Shown piece after piece: positions 21,263-29,852 of a stretch of 64,000 nt of DNA. The stretch comes from Massilia sp. Root335 (GTDB lineage: Bacteria; Pseudomonadota; Gammaproteobacteria; Burkholderiales; Burkholderiaceae_D). Location of the stretch: assembly GCF_001425685.1 (NCBI RefSeq), contig NZ_LMCY01000069.1:1-64000 (forward strand). Reading direction: 5' to 3'. Below the pieces are notes generated by a model that saw only the letters and a list, made by a program, of their open reading frames with translations, ran no database searches and was not told where the DNA came from. Both the position numbers and the translations under genes were made by a program. Position 1 is the stretch's first letter, and each line of letters opens with the position of its first letter.

Positions 21263-21292
21263 CATGGGGCGCCCGACCGTCCCATATGCGCG

Positions 21293-21655
21293 CTAGCGTC
21301 GTTCGGCGCGCGTCTGGCAATCGATGCACAGCCGCGCCTCCGGCCGTGCCAGCAGGCGCGACGCGCCGATCGGCTGGCCGCATTCCTCGCACAATCCATA
21401 CGTGCCGTCTTCGAAACGCGCCAGGGCCTGGCGCAGCTGGCGCATCTCGGCCGAGTGGTGGTCGGCGGCTTCGCGCGACAGGTCGTTCAGCAGGCGTACG
21501 GTGGCACGGTCCAGCGGCGACGTCTCGACCTCGTCCACGGGCAGCTCGCTCGTGTCCTGTGGCGGTTGCTCGACGCGGGACAGCGCCTCGATGCGCCGTT
21601 CAAGCATGGTCTTGAGCAGCGCCAACTGCTCGGGCGTAAGGGGTTCCATGGTCAC
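21293..21655 (-). CDS. TraR/DksA-family zinc-finger protein
   Basis: Protein of 120 residues. A helical N-terminal part (about 5-80) precedes a C4 zinc finger, Cys89-x2-Cys92-x17-Cys110-x2-Cys113, as in TraR/DksA proteins that enter the RNA polymerase secondary channel and adjust promoter choice with ppGpp. The coiled coil is shorter than in DksA, and the acidic tip residues of DksA (DxxDxA) are not obvious, so its effect may differ. The start is GTG at 21655, whose GTGA overlaps the stop of a 21-codon upstream ORF; ATG at 21649 is the alternative and has no SD of its own. Confidence 0.82.
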   Translation of the reverse strand: MTMEPLTPEQLALLKTMLERRIEALSRVEQPPQDTSELPVDEVETSPLDRATVRLLNDLSREAADHHSAEMRQLRQALARFEDGTYGLCEECGQPIGASRLLARPEARLCIDCQTRAERR

Positions 21656-21717
21656 GCCATGGCCACGGGGAAGGCGTGACGGCAGGCGCCGGACTCGACG
21701 TGTGGATTGACGTTCAT
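21652..21717 (-). CDS. 21-codon upstream ORF coupled to the DksA-like gene
   Basis: Small ORF encoding MNVNPHVESGACRHAFPVAM plus Ala. It has a good GGGGA SD seven bases before its ATG, whereas the DksA-like gene has none. Its TGA overlaps the GTG of that gene (GTGA). This is a layout typical of translational coupling; whether the peptide itself matters is unknown. Confidence 0.45.
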   Translation of the reverse strand: MNVNPHVESGACRHAFPVAMA

Positions 21718-21803
21718 GGAGATCCCCTTCGTTCGTGTCATTGGATGCCGCGCGGCGGCAACCCAGTGTAGCGCGGAACGACGGGGATGCCTACCGCCGC
21801 ACC

Positions 21804-22334
21804 TCAGGCCGGAGCGGCGGGCGCGGCGGGCGCGTTGTCGACGGCGATGACGTCGAGCTGGCCCTTGAGACCCTCGACGGCGGCGAGGATGGGCACGACC
21901 TGGCCCGTGCTGGCCGCCGCCGCCAGCCCCAGCAGGCGGGCCACGAGCGTGATGCCGTCGCCGATGCGCGTGATGCGGCGGATCTTGTCGGCGGCGTCCA
22001 CGGTCAGCTGAATCAGGTGTTGCTGCGGCTGGCCCAGCGCCGACACGATGCAGGCCGCCGCCTCCGCGTACAGCCGGTTGGCGCGCTGGCGCAGCTCCAT
22101 CTCCGCGTTCAGCAGGGCGCGCGCGGCCGCCTGCTCCGATTCCGGTACGTCCTCGCCCTGGTGGCGCCGGATGTCGCGCATCACGCGCTCGTGGATGCTG
22201 TCCGCGCACTCCGACAGCTTGTCGGCCAGTTCTTCCACCTGGTGTGCCGTCGACAATGCCTCGGCCGGGCCGGGCGGCGGCGCGGTCGGCGCGGCCTTGG
22301 CGCCGTCCTGCCGGGAATTCGTGTCGTTTGCCAT
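21804..22334 (-). CDS. Hypothetical helical protein
   Basis: Protein of 176 residues, not recognised. N-terminal about 1-35 is Pro/Ala-rich and flexible. Residues about 36-110 form helices rich in Glu and Arg (HQVEELADKLSECADSIHER), followed by Ala/Leu-rich helices (about 115-165) and a Pro-Ala tail. No signal peptide or membrane segment is clear. The ATG at 22334 has AGGAGAG immediately upstream; the frame opens at 22355, too close to the previous gene. It follows the lipoprotein gene by 17 bp, so the two are probably an operon. Confidence 0.65.
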   Translation of the reverse strand: MANDTNSRQDGAKAAPTAPPPGPAEALSTAHQVEELADKLSECADSIHERVMRDIRRHQGEDVPESEQAAARALLNAEMELRQRANRLYAEAAACIVSALGQPQQHLIQLTVDAADKIRRITRIGDGITLVARLLGLAAAASTGQVVPILAAVEGLKGQLDVIAVDNAPAAPAAPA

Positions 22335-22351
22335 GATCTCTCCTCGTGCGC

Positions 22352-23203
22352 TCAATCGGACAGGGCGTCGCGCAGGCTCGTGAGGTCGCGCGCGTACGCG
22401 GCCAGCATCCTGCGTATTTCGTCGCCGTGCAGGTTATTGATGTTTTCGCGCAGTTTTTGATGGCCCAGGGCGACCTTCGTCAAACCCTGCAAGGCCAGGT
22501 CATAGCGTTTGTCGACCAGCTTGTATTCCGTCGACTTGTTCAGGTAATGGACCTTGGCGAGGGTCACCAGCATGCGGTCGGATGTCTTGCTGGAAAAGGG
22601 GATTTCGACGTCGAAGATGCCGAGCACAGTCTTCTTTTCGTTGTCGTTGGTCTTGGCGTACAGCCGCGTCAGCGTGATCATCGCTTCCAGCAGGATCTGC
22701 ACGTCGGCGTCGCCGTCGCGCACCATCGTTTCGACGCTGCGGTTCTGGTAGCCGGACGCGATCACCCGCGTCAGCAGCCGCGCCAGCCCCGTGTAGGCGG
22801 CGATCTGGCGCTGCTGCAGGCCCGATTCCGCATTGGCCTTGAGGCCGCTGCCGAGGTCGTCGATGCGGTCGGACAGGTCGTAACGGGTGTCGCCCGCCAG
22901 CACGCTGAGCGTCTGCATGTACAGCACGACGGTCTTCTGGATGCTGACGAAGTCGTCGTAGACGGCACGCCGGCGCGCATCGTTTTCCTTGGCGATGCGG
23001 TCGGCGGCCGGCGACAGGTACGGTTGTTCGCGCTCGTACGTGTCGCGGTAGCGGCGCGACAGCTCGCCGTAGCCGCCCAGGCGGGCCGAGGCGTCGGCGA
23101 ATTGCCGCACCTCGACCAGGCTCACCTGGCCGGTACTGGCACACCCGCCCAGCAACAGGCTGGCGGCGAGGACAAAAAGGGAGAGGCAGCGGCGCAGGTC
23201 CAT
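22352..23203 (-). CDS. Hypothetical lipoprotein
   Basis: Lipoprotein of 283 residues with lipobox LLGGC (Cys21). The mature part is helical throughout, with QFADASARLGGYGEL, ASGYQNRSVETMVRDGDADV and TRLYAKTNDNEKKTVLGIFD. There are no recognised catalytic motifs and I do not know the family. It is probably in the periplasm at the outer membrane. The gene precedes the 21804 gene with a 17-bp gap. AAAGGAC is a possible SD before ATG 23203. Role unknown. Confidence 0.7.
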   Translation of the reverse strand: MDLRRCLSLFVLAASLLLGGCASTGQVSLVEVRQFADASARLGGYGELSRRYRDTYEREQPYLSPAADRIAKENDARRRAVYDDFVSIQKTVVLYMQTLSVLAGDTRYDLSDRIDDLGSGLKANAESGLQQRQIAAYTGLARLLTRVIASGYQNRSVETMVRDGDADVQILLEAMITLTRLYAKTNDNEKKTVLGIFDVEIPFSSKTSDRMLVTLAKVHYLNKSTEYKLVDKRYDLALQGLTKVALGHQKLRENINNLHGDEIRRMLAAYARDLTSLRDALSD

Positions 23204-23287
23204 GGGTCCTTTCTGGGCGGCAAAAGGCCGGCCGGAAAAGCCCCCATTCTTTCAAACCTGGGCGCTTCGTTATTGCCAATGATCAAT

Positions 23288-24061
23288 TTAAACGGACGGA
23301 CGCCAGCCCAGGCCCGCCACGGTGTCGCCCTGCGGGATGTATTCGCAGCCGACCCAGCCGTCGTAGCCGAGCTCGTCCAAGGTGCGGAACAGGAACGGGA
23401 AATTGATCTCGCCGGTGCCCGGTTCGTGCCGGCCGGGCACGTCGGCCAGCTGGATGTGGCGGATCAGCGGCAGGCGTTCGCGCAGCGTGTTGGCGAGGTC
23501 GCCCTCCATGCGCTGCATGTGATAAATGTCGTATTGCAGGAACAGATTGGGCACGGCCGCCTCCGCGATGATGGCGGCAGCCTGCGCGCTGCGGGTCAGG
23601 AAATAGCCGGGGATGTCGCGGTCGTTGATCGGTTCGATCAGCAGGGCGATGCCGTGCGGCGCCAGCGCGGCGGCGGCGAAGCGGAGGTTGTCGACGAAGG
23701 CCGCGTGCGCGCGTTCCGGCGCCACGTTCGGCGGCAGCTTGCCGGCCAGGCAATGCAGGCGCTTGACGCCCAGGTCGAGCGCGTATTCCAGCGCCAGTTC
23801 GACGGTGTCCTGGAACTCGCCGGCGCGGCGCGGATCGCAGGCCAGGCCCCGTTCGCCGGCCGCCCAGTCGCCGGCCGGAAAATTATGCAGCGCCAGTTCC
23901 AGCCGATGGCGCTGCAGGCGGCCCGCGATCTGTTCGGCGTCGAAGGCATACGGGAACAGGAACTCGACGCCGTCGAAGCCGGCCGCGCGCGCGGCGCCGA
24001 AACGTTCCAGGAAGCCGAGCTCGTTGAACATCAGGCTCAGGTTGGCGGCGAAGCGGGGCAT
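23288..24061 (-). CDS. hyi: Hydroxypyruvate isomerase-type TIM barrel
   Basis: Xylose isomerase-like TIM barrel of 257 residues matching the Hyi/OtnI family. Metal-binding acids are seen in LLIEPINDRDIPGYF, LFLQYDIYHMQRMEGD, HIQLADVPGRHEPGTGEINF and the conserved GCEYIPQG at the end. Hyi interconverts hydroxypyruvate and tartronate semialdehyde in glyoxylate metabolism; OtnI acts on 2-oxo-tetronates. No glyoxylate carboligase or tartronate semialdehyde reductase is nearby, so the substrate is uncertain. It lies 47 bp after the MFS gene on the same strand; a small hairpin GTGGG/CCCAC is between them. Confidence 0.85.
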   Translation of the reverse strand: MPRFAANLSLMFNELGFLERFGAARAAGFDGVEFLFPYAFDAEQIAGRLQRHRLELALHNFPAGDWAAGERGLACDPRRAGEFQDTVELALEYALDLGVKRLHCLAGKLPPNVAPERAHAAFVDNLRFAAAALAPHGIALLIEPINDRDIPGYFLTRSAQAAAIIAEAAVPNLFLQYDIYHMQRMEGDLANTLRERLPLIRHIQLADVPGRHEPGTGEINFPFLFRTLDELGYDGWVGCEYIPQGDTVAGLGWRPSV

Positions 24062-24108
24062 GCGGGTTCCTTTGACGTGGGATAACCCACTATGTTACAG
24101 CGCCTATG

Positions 24109-25371
24109 CTAAACCGTCGTGGCGGGCGCGTCGCGCAGCGCACGCATCGGCGTGAACAGCCAGGCCAGCAGCGCCGCGCCCGCGAGGCACGCGCCGGCAC
24201 CGCCGAACAGCGCCGGCAGCGCGACGCGGCCGGCGATCCACCCGGACAGCGCGGCGGCCAACGGCGCCAGGCCCATGAAGACGAACATGAACAGGCTCAT
24301 CGTGCGGCCCAGCAGTTCGCGCGGCACGCGCTGCTGGATCCACGTGAACACCGCGACCTGCACGAAGCCGCCCAGCACGCCGATGACGACGTTGATCAGC
24401 ATGCCCTGCCAGCTGGCGGTAATCAGGCCCAGCGGCACGAGCAGCAGGCCGACGATGCCGTCGATCAGCAACAAGGTCATGCCGAGATTGCCGGCGCGGC
24501 GGCGTCCGATGCTGCTTGCGGCCATGCCCAGCAGGGCGCCGGCGCCATGGGCACCCAGCAGCAGGCCGAGCGCGGACGCGCCGTGCAGGCGGCTGCTGGC
24601 CAGCAGCGGCAGCGCGACCTGCATCACGCCGCCGATCACGCAGGCGCACAGGCCCCAGTAGATGAAGCAGGTGCGCAGCAAGGTGTCGCGCCACACGGCC
24701 GCGAGGCCGTCCGCCACGGAGCGCAGCACCGGTTGCGGCGCCGGCGGCGTGAACGGCCGCGGTTCGACCTGCGCCAGGGTCCAGGCCGACACGGCGAAAC
24801 TGAGGCAGTCGACGCCGAATGCCAGCGCGAGGCCGTGCATGTGGCGCGGGCCGCCGCTGCCGTCGCCGGCGAGCGCGAACAGCAGGCCCGCCAGCAGCGG
24901 CCCGGCCAGCATCGCCGCCTGGCGCAGCCCCATCATCATGCCGTTCGCCGCTTGCAGGTAGGGCGGCGCGACGGCATGCGGCAGCATCGAGGTGCCGGCC
25001 GGGATGCCGAACGCCGAGGCGAGCGACAGGCTCAGCGCCAGCGCGAGCACGGCCGGCAGGTGCGCATGGCCGCTGTAGACGAGGATGGCCAGCACGGCCA
25101 GCAGCGCGGTGTTGACGTGCTTGGTGAGCATCAGGACCCGCTTCGGCGCGTAACGGTCGACGAGCGCCCCGCCGAACAGGATCAATACGGCGCGCGGGAG
25201 ACCCATCAGAGCGACGGACATGCCGAGCGCGACGGGATCGCCCGTCAGCTCGAGCACGAGCCAGGGCAGGGCGATCAGGGTGAACTGGTCGCCGAGGACG
25301 GAGATGGCGCCGCCGCTCATCAGCCAGACGAAGTTGCGGTCGCGCAGCAGCGGCCGGGATGGGTTGTTCAT
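24109..25371 (-). CDS. MFS transporter
   Basis: Membrane protein of 420 residues with about 12 helices, of the MFS_3/EntS-like type. The N-terminal half has LMSGGAISVLGDQFTLIALP and VDRYAPKRVLMLTKHV, an RYxxKR-type loop 2-3 motif. The substrate is not predictable, but members are often drug or siderophore exporters. The ATG at 25371 is chosen because GGAG precedes it. The gene follows a MarR regulator by 110 bp in the same direction, so it is probably the regulated target. The hyi gene follows by 47 bp. Confidence 0.82.
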   Translation of the reverse strand: MNNPSRPLLRDRNFVWLMSGGAISVLGDQFTLIALPWLVLELTGDPVALGMSVALMGLPRAVLILFGGALVDRYAPKRVLMLTKHVNTALLAVLAILVYSGHAHLPAVLALALSLSLASAFGIPAGTSMLPHAVAPPYLQAANGMMMGLRQAAMLAGPLLAGLLFALAGDGSGGPRHMHGLALAFGVDCLSFAVSAWTLAQVEPRPFTPPAPQPVLRSVADGLAAVWRDTLLRTCFIYWGLCACVIGGVMQVALPLLASSRLHGASALGLLLGAHGAGALLGMAASSIGRRRAGNLGMTLLLIDGIVGLLLVPLGLITASWQGMLINVVIGVLGGFVQVAVFTWIQQRVPRELLGRTMSLFMFVFMGLAPLAAALSGWIAGRVALPALFGGAGACLAGAALLAWLFTPMRALRDAPATTV

Positions 25372-25481
25372 GCGAGCTCCTTGTCGTCGCAGGGGCGTGC
25401 GCGGGCCTGGCCTGCACGCCATCGTGGTTGCGGTTGGGGTTGCGAGCCGCAGCGCCGGTTCAGGCGTGGCGGCTCAGGACA

Positions 25482-25952
25482 TCAGCGGCCGATGCCGGCG
25501 ATCTGGGCGAGCAGGTCCGACGTCGCCTGGAGTTGTGCGCGCGCCGGGCCGCCGAGCATGGCGCGGCTGATATTGTCGACGACGGTCGTCGCGTTCGTCA
25601 CCAGCTCGCCGCCCGTCGGCGTGATCAGCGCGTAGCCGACGCGGGCGTCGCGCGGGTCGCTCTGGCGCGTGACGAGGCCGATCTTTTCCAGCGGCAGCAG
25701 GGAACGCGTGACGCCGGAGGCCGTCAGGCCCAGCTTGTCGGCCAGGTCGACGCGGCGCAGGCGTCCGCCCGGCGCGCGCTGCAGGTGCAGCAGCAGCTGG
25801 TAGTCGGCGAAGCTGATGCCGTGGTGGCCGCCCAGGGCGCTGTCGAGGCGGCGCACGAGCGTCGCCCAGGCGCGCGAGAGGCGCAGGCAGAATTCGGTGG
25901 TGAGGTTGTCGGGGGTGTCAGGGATGTCGGTCGGGGTGGTGGTCGAGGTCAT
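25482..25952 (-). CDS. MarR family transcriptional regulator
   Basis: Regulator of 156 residues with the MarR winged helix (about 45-115): DYQLLLHLQRAPGGRLRRVD, the recognition helix LGLTASGVTRSLLPLEKIGL and the wing QSDPRDARVGYALITPTGG. MarR proteins are dimers released from DNA by phenolic or other ligands. The ATG at 25952 follows GGAG; the frame is open to 26069 but that part lies in the operator region. Two palindromes overlap its promoter (25977-26026). The MFS gene downstream is the likely target. Confidence 0.87.
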   Translation of the reverse strand: MTSTTTPTDIPDTPDNLTTEFCLRLSRAWATLVRRLDSALGGHHGISFADYQLLLHLQRAPGGRLRRVDLADKLGLTASGVTRSLLPLEKIGLVTRQSDPRDARVGYALITPTGGELVTNATTVVDNISRAMLGGPARAQLQATSDLLAQIAGIGR

Positions 25953-25976
25953 TGGGGGCTCCGGGTACTGGACTAT

Positions 25977-26026
25977 TACTTGATTCGTCAAGTATAGGCG
26001 TGCTTTTAATGGTTTGCAAGTACTTG
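25977..26026 (-). promoter_or_regulatory. MarR promoter with two overlapping operators
   Basis: Minus-strand -35 TTGCAA (26014-26019) and -10 TATACT (25991-25996) are 17 bp apart. Palindrome TACTTGA-TTCG-TCAAGTA (25977-25994) covers the -10; palindrome CAAGTACTTG (26017-26026) covers the -35. Both contain TACTTGA, so the arrangement suggests autorepression. Confidence 0.75.
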
Positions 26027-26052
26027 AGTTCGCAAATATCCCGGCCAGCCAC

Positions 26053-26078
26053 AAAAAAGCCGGGAACAAGGTCCCGGC
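26053..26078 (-). terminator. Intrinsic terminator of rhlE
   Basis: Perfect stem GCCGGGA/TCCCGGC (26059-26065, 26072-26078), followed on the minus strand by six T (26053-26058). It lies between rhlE and the marR promoter. Confidence 0.88.
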
Positions 26079-26120
26079 CTTCGAAGTGCGGGCGGACGCC
26101 GGCGTACCGGCGCCCGCGCG

Positions 26121-27569
26121 TCAGCGGTCGCCGCCGGAGCGGGGCGCCGCCGGACGCGGGCCGCGGCCACGGCCGCCGCCATTGCCGCCGCCACCACCGC
26201 CGCTGCGGTTGCCCGGCTGGCCGGCGCGCGCGCCGTTGTTGCCGCCGCCGTTGCCGGCATTGCGCTGGCCCGCGGCCGGCGCAGCCTGCGTGCGCGGCTT
26301 GGCACCGCCGGCAGCGCCTGCGCCGTTGCCGGCGCCGCGGTTGCCGCCCGGACGGCCGCGGCCCGGATGGCCCGGCGCGCCGCTGCGCAGCTGGATCGGC
26401 TGCGGCTTCGCGGTCGGGTCCGGCTCAAAGCCCGCGATCACCTGGCGCGGCAGGGTCTGCTTGATCAGCTTTTCGATGTCCTTGAGCATCTGGTGCTCGT
26501 CCACACAGACGAGCGACACGGCCTCGCCCGTGGCGCCGGCGCGGCCCGTGCGGCCGATGCGGTGCACGTAGTCTTCCGGCACGTTCGGCAGGTCGTAGTT
26601 GACCACGTGCGGCAGCTGGTCGATGTCGATGCCGCGCGCCGCGATGTCGGTGGCGACGAGCGCCGTCAGGCTGCCGTCCTTGAACTCGGCCAGCGCCTTG
26701 GTGCGCGCCGACTGGCTCTTGTTGCCGTGGATCGCCATCGCGCCGATGCCGTCCTTGCCGAGCTGTTCGACGAGCTTGTTCGCGCCGTGCTTGGTGCGGG
26801 TGAACACGAGCACCTGTTTCCAGCCGTGCGTCTTGATCAGGTGCGCCAGCATCGGGTGCTTCTTGTCGCGGTCGACCGGGTGGATCTTCTGGGCGATGAC
26901 TTCGACGGTCGAGTTGCGCGGCGCCACTTCGATCATGGCCGGGTTGTCCAGCAGGCGGTCGGCCAGGCCCTTGATCTCGTCCGAGAACGTGGCCGAGAAC
27001 AGCAGGTTCTGGCGCTTCGGCGGCAGCACGGCCAGCACTTTGCGGATGTCGTGGATGAAGCCCATGTCCAGCATGCGGTCGGCTTCGTCCAGGATCAGGA
27101 TTTCGATCTTGTCGAGCTTGATCGTGCCCTGGCCCACGTGGTCGAGCAGGCGGCCCGGCGTGGCAACGAGGATGTCGACGCCATTGGCCAGCATCTTGAT
27201 CTGCGGGTGGATGCCGACGCCGCCGAAGATCACGGCCGAGTTCAGGTTGGTGTGCCTGGCGTAGGTGCGGACGTTTTCCTCGACCTGGGCCGCGAGTTCG
27301 CGGGTCGGGGCCAGCACGAGGGCGCGGATCGGGCGCTTGGAAGATTTGTTCGTCAGTTGCGTGCCGGCCTTGTCGGTCGACAGGCGGTGCAGCACGGGCA
27401 GCGTGAAGCCGGCCGTCTTGCCGGTGCCGGTCTGGGCGCCGGCCAGCAGGTCGCCGCCGCCCAGCACGGCGGGAATCGCCTTGGCCTGGATCGGGGTCGG
27501 GGCGGTATAGCCAGCTTCAGTGACGGCGCGCACGATGGCGTCGGACAGACCGAGAGAATTGAATGACAT
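26121..27569 (-). CDS. rhlE: DEAD-box RNA helicase RhlE
   Basis: ATP-dependent RNA helicase of 482 residues. Helicase core motifs in order: [32 protein letters not shown] ([12 protein letters not shown]), SAT, RGIDI and [10 protein letters not shown]. The C-terminal about 100 residues are Gly/Asn/Arg-rich with RGG-like repeats, suited to RNA binding. RhlE-type helicases act in ribosome assembly and RNA turnover, often in the cold. The start is ATG 27569 by family match; the SD is weak. A long leader with a hairpin CGTTTCC/GGAAACG (27595-27601, 27617-27623) lies upstream and could be regulatory. Terminator at 26053-26078. Confidence 0.92.
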   Translation of the reverse strand: MSFNSLGLSDAIVRAVTEAGYTAPTPIQAKAIPAVLGGGDLLAGAQTGTGKTAGFTLPVLHRLSTDKAGTQLTNKSSKRPIRALVLAPTRELAAQVEENVRTYARHTNLNSAVIFGGVGIHPQIKMLANGVDILVATPGRLLDHVGQGTIKLDKIEILILDEADRMLDMGFIHDIRKVLAVLPPKRQNLLFSATFSDEIKGLADRLLDNPAMIEVAPRNSTVEVIAQKIHPVDRDKKHPMLAHLIKTHGWKQVLVFTRTKHGANKLVEQLGKDGIGAMAIHGNKSQSARTKALAEFKDGSLTALVATDIAARGIDIDQLPHVVNYDLPNVPEDYVHRIGRTGRAGATGEAVSLVCVDEHQMLKDIEKLIKQTLPRQVIAGFEPDPTAKPQPIQLRSGAPGHPGRGRPGGNRGAGNGAGAAGGAKPRTQAAPAAGQRNAGNGGGNNGARAGQPGNRSGGGGGGNGGGRGRGPRPAAPRSGGDR

Positions 27570-27941
27570 AGTTATCTGGTAGGGATCGGCCCGTCGTTTC
27601 CACGCCTTTTTGCAGCGGAAACGCCAGTCCAGCCGATCGGATTACACAACAGGGCGGCCGGTACTGGTGCCGGCACGCCAAGACGTGAACGCAGACGCAA
27701 CGTCAACGATCACGCGACATTATAGTTAAAAAATGTTTCGCTATGGAAATTTTAGCGCGGCCTGTGCCGATTTGGGACAGGGCCGGTGGAAGCGGGAGCG
27801 CGACACCTCGTGGGTGCCGGAGGCATGGTTGCAGGCGCCGACGATGCCCGCCTGCCGCGGGAAGGCCGCGCGGCCAGCAAGGCCCGCGGCATTCCCCGGA
27901 CTTACACGAGACGTATTTTACGCGAAACGGCGGGTGGCCGC
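27570..27941. other. rhlE leader and suhB 3' region, no gene
   Basis: This 372-bp gap between suhB and rhlE (both minus) holds the rhlE leader, a hairpin at 27595-27623 and an AT-rich stretch around 27715-27755 likely to include the rhlE promoter. No ORF with SD or recognisable product was found. Confidence 0.5.
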
Positions 27942-28730
27942 TCAGGCGAACGGTTTCAGCAGCGCGACCATGCCGGCGAAGACCTTCGGGCCGGCGGCGA
28001 TGATGTCGCCCTTGTTCAGGTATTCGGATTCGCCGCTGAATTCGCCGACGATGCCGCCCGCCTCGGTCACGAGCAGCGAGCCGGCGGCGATGTCCCAGAT
28101 CTTGAGGTGCTTTTCGAAGTAGCCGTCGACGCGGCCGGCGGCCACGTTGGCCAGTTCCAGCGCGGCCGAGCCGCTCGAGCGCAGGCCGTGGCAGCGCGGG
28201 GCGACCACTTCGTACATACGCAGGTATTCGGCGAGGTCGCGCGGCTCCGCGCCGTGGCCGGAGCCGATCAGCGCCTTGTTGATGCGGTCCGGATTGCGCA
28301 CGCGGATGCGCTTGTCGTTCAGGTAGGCGCCGGCGCCCTTGGTGGCGGTGAACAGGTCGTTGCGGACCGGGTCGTAGATGACGGCCTGCGTGATCACGCC
28401 GCGCTGTTGCAGCGCGATGGAGATGCAGTAGTTGGGATAGCCGTGCAGGAAGTTGGTGGTGCCGTCGATCGGATCGATGATCCAGACGTATTCGCTCTCG
28501 TCGTTCAGGTTCGCGGTGGCGCCCGATTCCTCGCCGAGGATGGCGTGGTCGGGGTAGGCTTTCAGCAGCGTTTCGACGATCGCCTGTTCCGAAGCCTGGT
28601 CGACGTCGGTGACGAAGTTGTTGTGGCTCTTTTCGCTGACGGTGATGCGGTCGAGGTCGAAGGATGCGCGGTTGATGACGGTCGCGGCGCGGCGGGCGGC
28701 CTTGATGGCCGTATTGAGCATGGGGTGCAT
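27942..28730 (-). CDS. suhB: Inositol-1-monophosphatase SuhB
   Basis: Protein of 262 residues of the inositol monophosphatase family. Metal-site motifs are EESG, DPIDGTTNFLHG and WDIAAGSLLVTEAGG. SuhB dephosphorylates inositol-1-phosphate and, in E. coli, is also an rRNA transcription antitermination factor of the Nus complex. The N-terminus MHPMLN is the same as in E. coli SuhB, which fixes the start at 28730 although the SD is weak. It is divergent from trmJ, an arrangement I believe is frequent in beta- and gammaproteobacteria. Confidence 0.93.
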   Translation of the reverse strand: MHPMLNTAIKAARRAATVINRASFDLDRITVSEKSHNNFVTDVDQASEQAIVETLLKAYPDHAILGEESGATANLNDESEYVWIIDPIDGTTNFLHGYPNYCISIALQQRGVITQAVIYDPVRNDLFTATKGAGAYLNDKRIRVRNPDRINKALIGSGHGAEPRDLAEYLRMYEVVAPRCHGLRSSGSAALELANVAAGRVDGYFEKHLKIWDIAAGSLLVTEAGGIVGEFSGESEYLNKGDIIAAGPKVFAGMVALLKPFA

Positions 28731-28888
28731 AAGCTATCCGTAAAAAATGCTGACGCCCACCGCGCGCGGGCGCCGTGAACGATCTGAACGAGAAATAATT
28801 AAAGAGCAAAGCGGTGCCGAAGCCGTTAAAATCGCGAACTTCTTGTCCGCATTTCAACGCTCGTCACCGCGCGATGGCGTTATTTTAA

Positions 28889-29671
28889 ATGAACCCGACC
28901 GAAACTGTCTCTTCTCTTTTCAAACGTCTGCGCTTCGTGCTGGTGGAGACGAGTCGCGCCGGTAACGTCGGCTCGGTGGCGCGCGCCATGAAAACGATGG
29001 GCTTTTCCGACCTCGTGCTCGTGTCGCCGCGCTGCGCCGACCCGCTGCACGACCCGGAAAGCGTCGCCTTCGCCAGCGGCGCGATCGACGTGCTGGAAGG
29101 CGCGCGCATCGTGGACAGCATCGCCGACGCCCTCGACGGCTGCAATTTCGCGGCCGCCGTGTCGGCCCGGCTGCGCGAGTTCTCGCCGCCCGTGTGGAGC
29201 CCGCGCGCATTTTCCGCGCACGCGGCCGGCACGGCGGACCTGCGTCCGGTCCTGATCCTCGGCAACGAGCGCTTCGGCCTGCCGAACCAGATCGTCGAGC
29301 AGTGCAATGTGCTGATCAACATCCCGGCCAATCCGGACTATTCGTCGCTGAACCTGTCGCAGGCCGCGCAGGTGCTGGCCTATGAATGCCGGCTGGCCGC
29401 CCAGGGCGAAAACCGCACGCAGGAAGGCGTCGGCTTCCAGGGCGAGGCCGCGAGCGTGGCCCAGGTCGAGGGCATGTATGCGCACCTCGAAGAAGCGCTG
29501 GTGGCGATCGGCTTCCTGAACGCCACCAATCCGAAAAAGCTGATGCCGCGCCTGAAACGCCTGTTCGCGCGCGCCCAGCTGGAGACGGAAGAAGTCAACA
29601 TCCTGCGCGGCATCGCCCGCCAGATGCTGAAAGCCGCACCGGCCAACGACGCCGAAGCCGGCCACGATTAA
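28889..29671 (+). CDS. trmJ: tRNA (cytidine/uridine-2'-O)-methyltransferase TrmJ
   Basis: SPOUT methyltransferase of 260 residues. Motif 1 is NVGSVARAMKTMG, motif 2 LILGNERFGLPN, and motif 3 IPANPDYSSLNLSQAAQVLA, the knot that binds S-adenosylmethionine. TrmJ methylates the ribose of nucleotide 32 in the anticodon loop of tRNA. A C-terminal extension (about 165-260) is helical as in E. coli TrmJ. The ATG at 28889 lies in an AT-rich leader with a weak SD. Divergent from suhB. Confidence 0.92.
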   Translation: MNPTETVSSLFKRLRFVLVETSRAGNVGSVARAMKTMGFSDLVLVSPRCADPLHDPESVAFASGAIDVLEGARIVDSIADALDGCNFAAAVSARLREFSPPVWSPRAFSAHAAGTADLRPVLILGNERFGLPNQIVEQCNVLINIPANPDYSSLNLSQAAQVLAYECRLAAQGENRTQEGVGFQGEAASVAQVEGMYAHLEEALVAIGFLNATNPKKLMPRLKRLFARAQLETEEVNILRGIARQMLKAAPANDAEAGHD

Positions 29672-29678
29672 TCCGCGA

Positions 29679-29742
29679 GTCGACAATTCGGGGTCGACAA
29701 TTCGGGGTCGACAATTCGGGGTCAGAGCCCGGTTTTGGGCAA
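29679..29742. repeat. Three 14-bp tandem repeats fused to the dispersed element
   Basis: GTCGACAATTCGGG occurs three times exactly in tandem (29679-29692, 29693-29706, 29707-29720) and runs directly into a copy of the dispersed element (29719-29742). It lies eight bases after the trmJ stop. Confidence 0.85.
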
Positions 29743-29852
29743 TTGTGCGGCGGCTTTGGTCGGCGAGCCTTAGACGCCGCGCTCTAGTTTCATCCCGTCG
29801 CGGGGCGCGTCGTTTCGCTTACACTTTTACAAATACTGATAAAAGGGTAGGC

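Noticed and set aside
29679-29720. Tandem repeats as a CRISPR array
   Set aside because: The 14-bp units are directly adjacent without spacers, and no cas gene is present.
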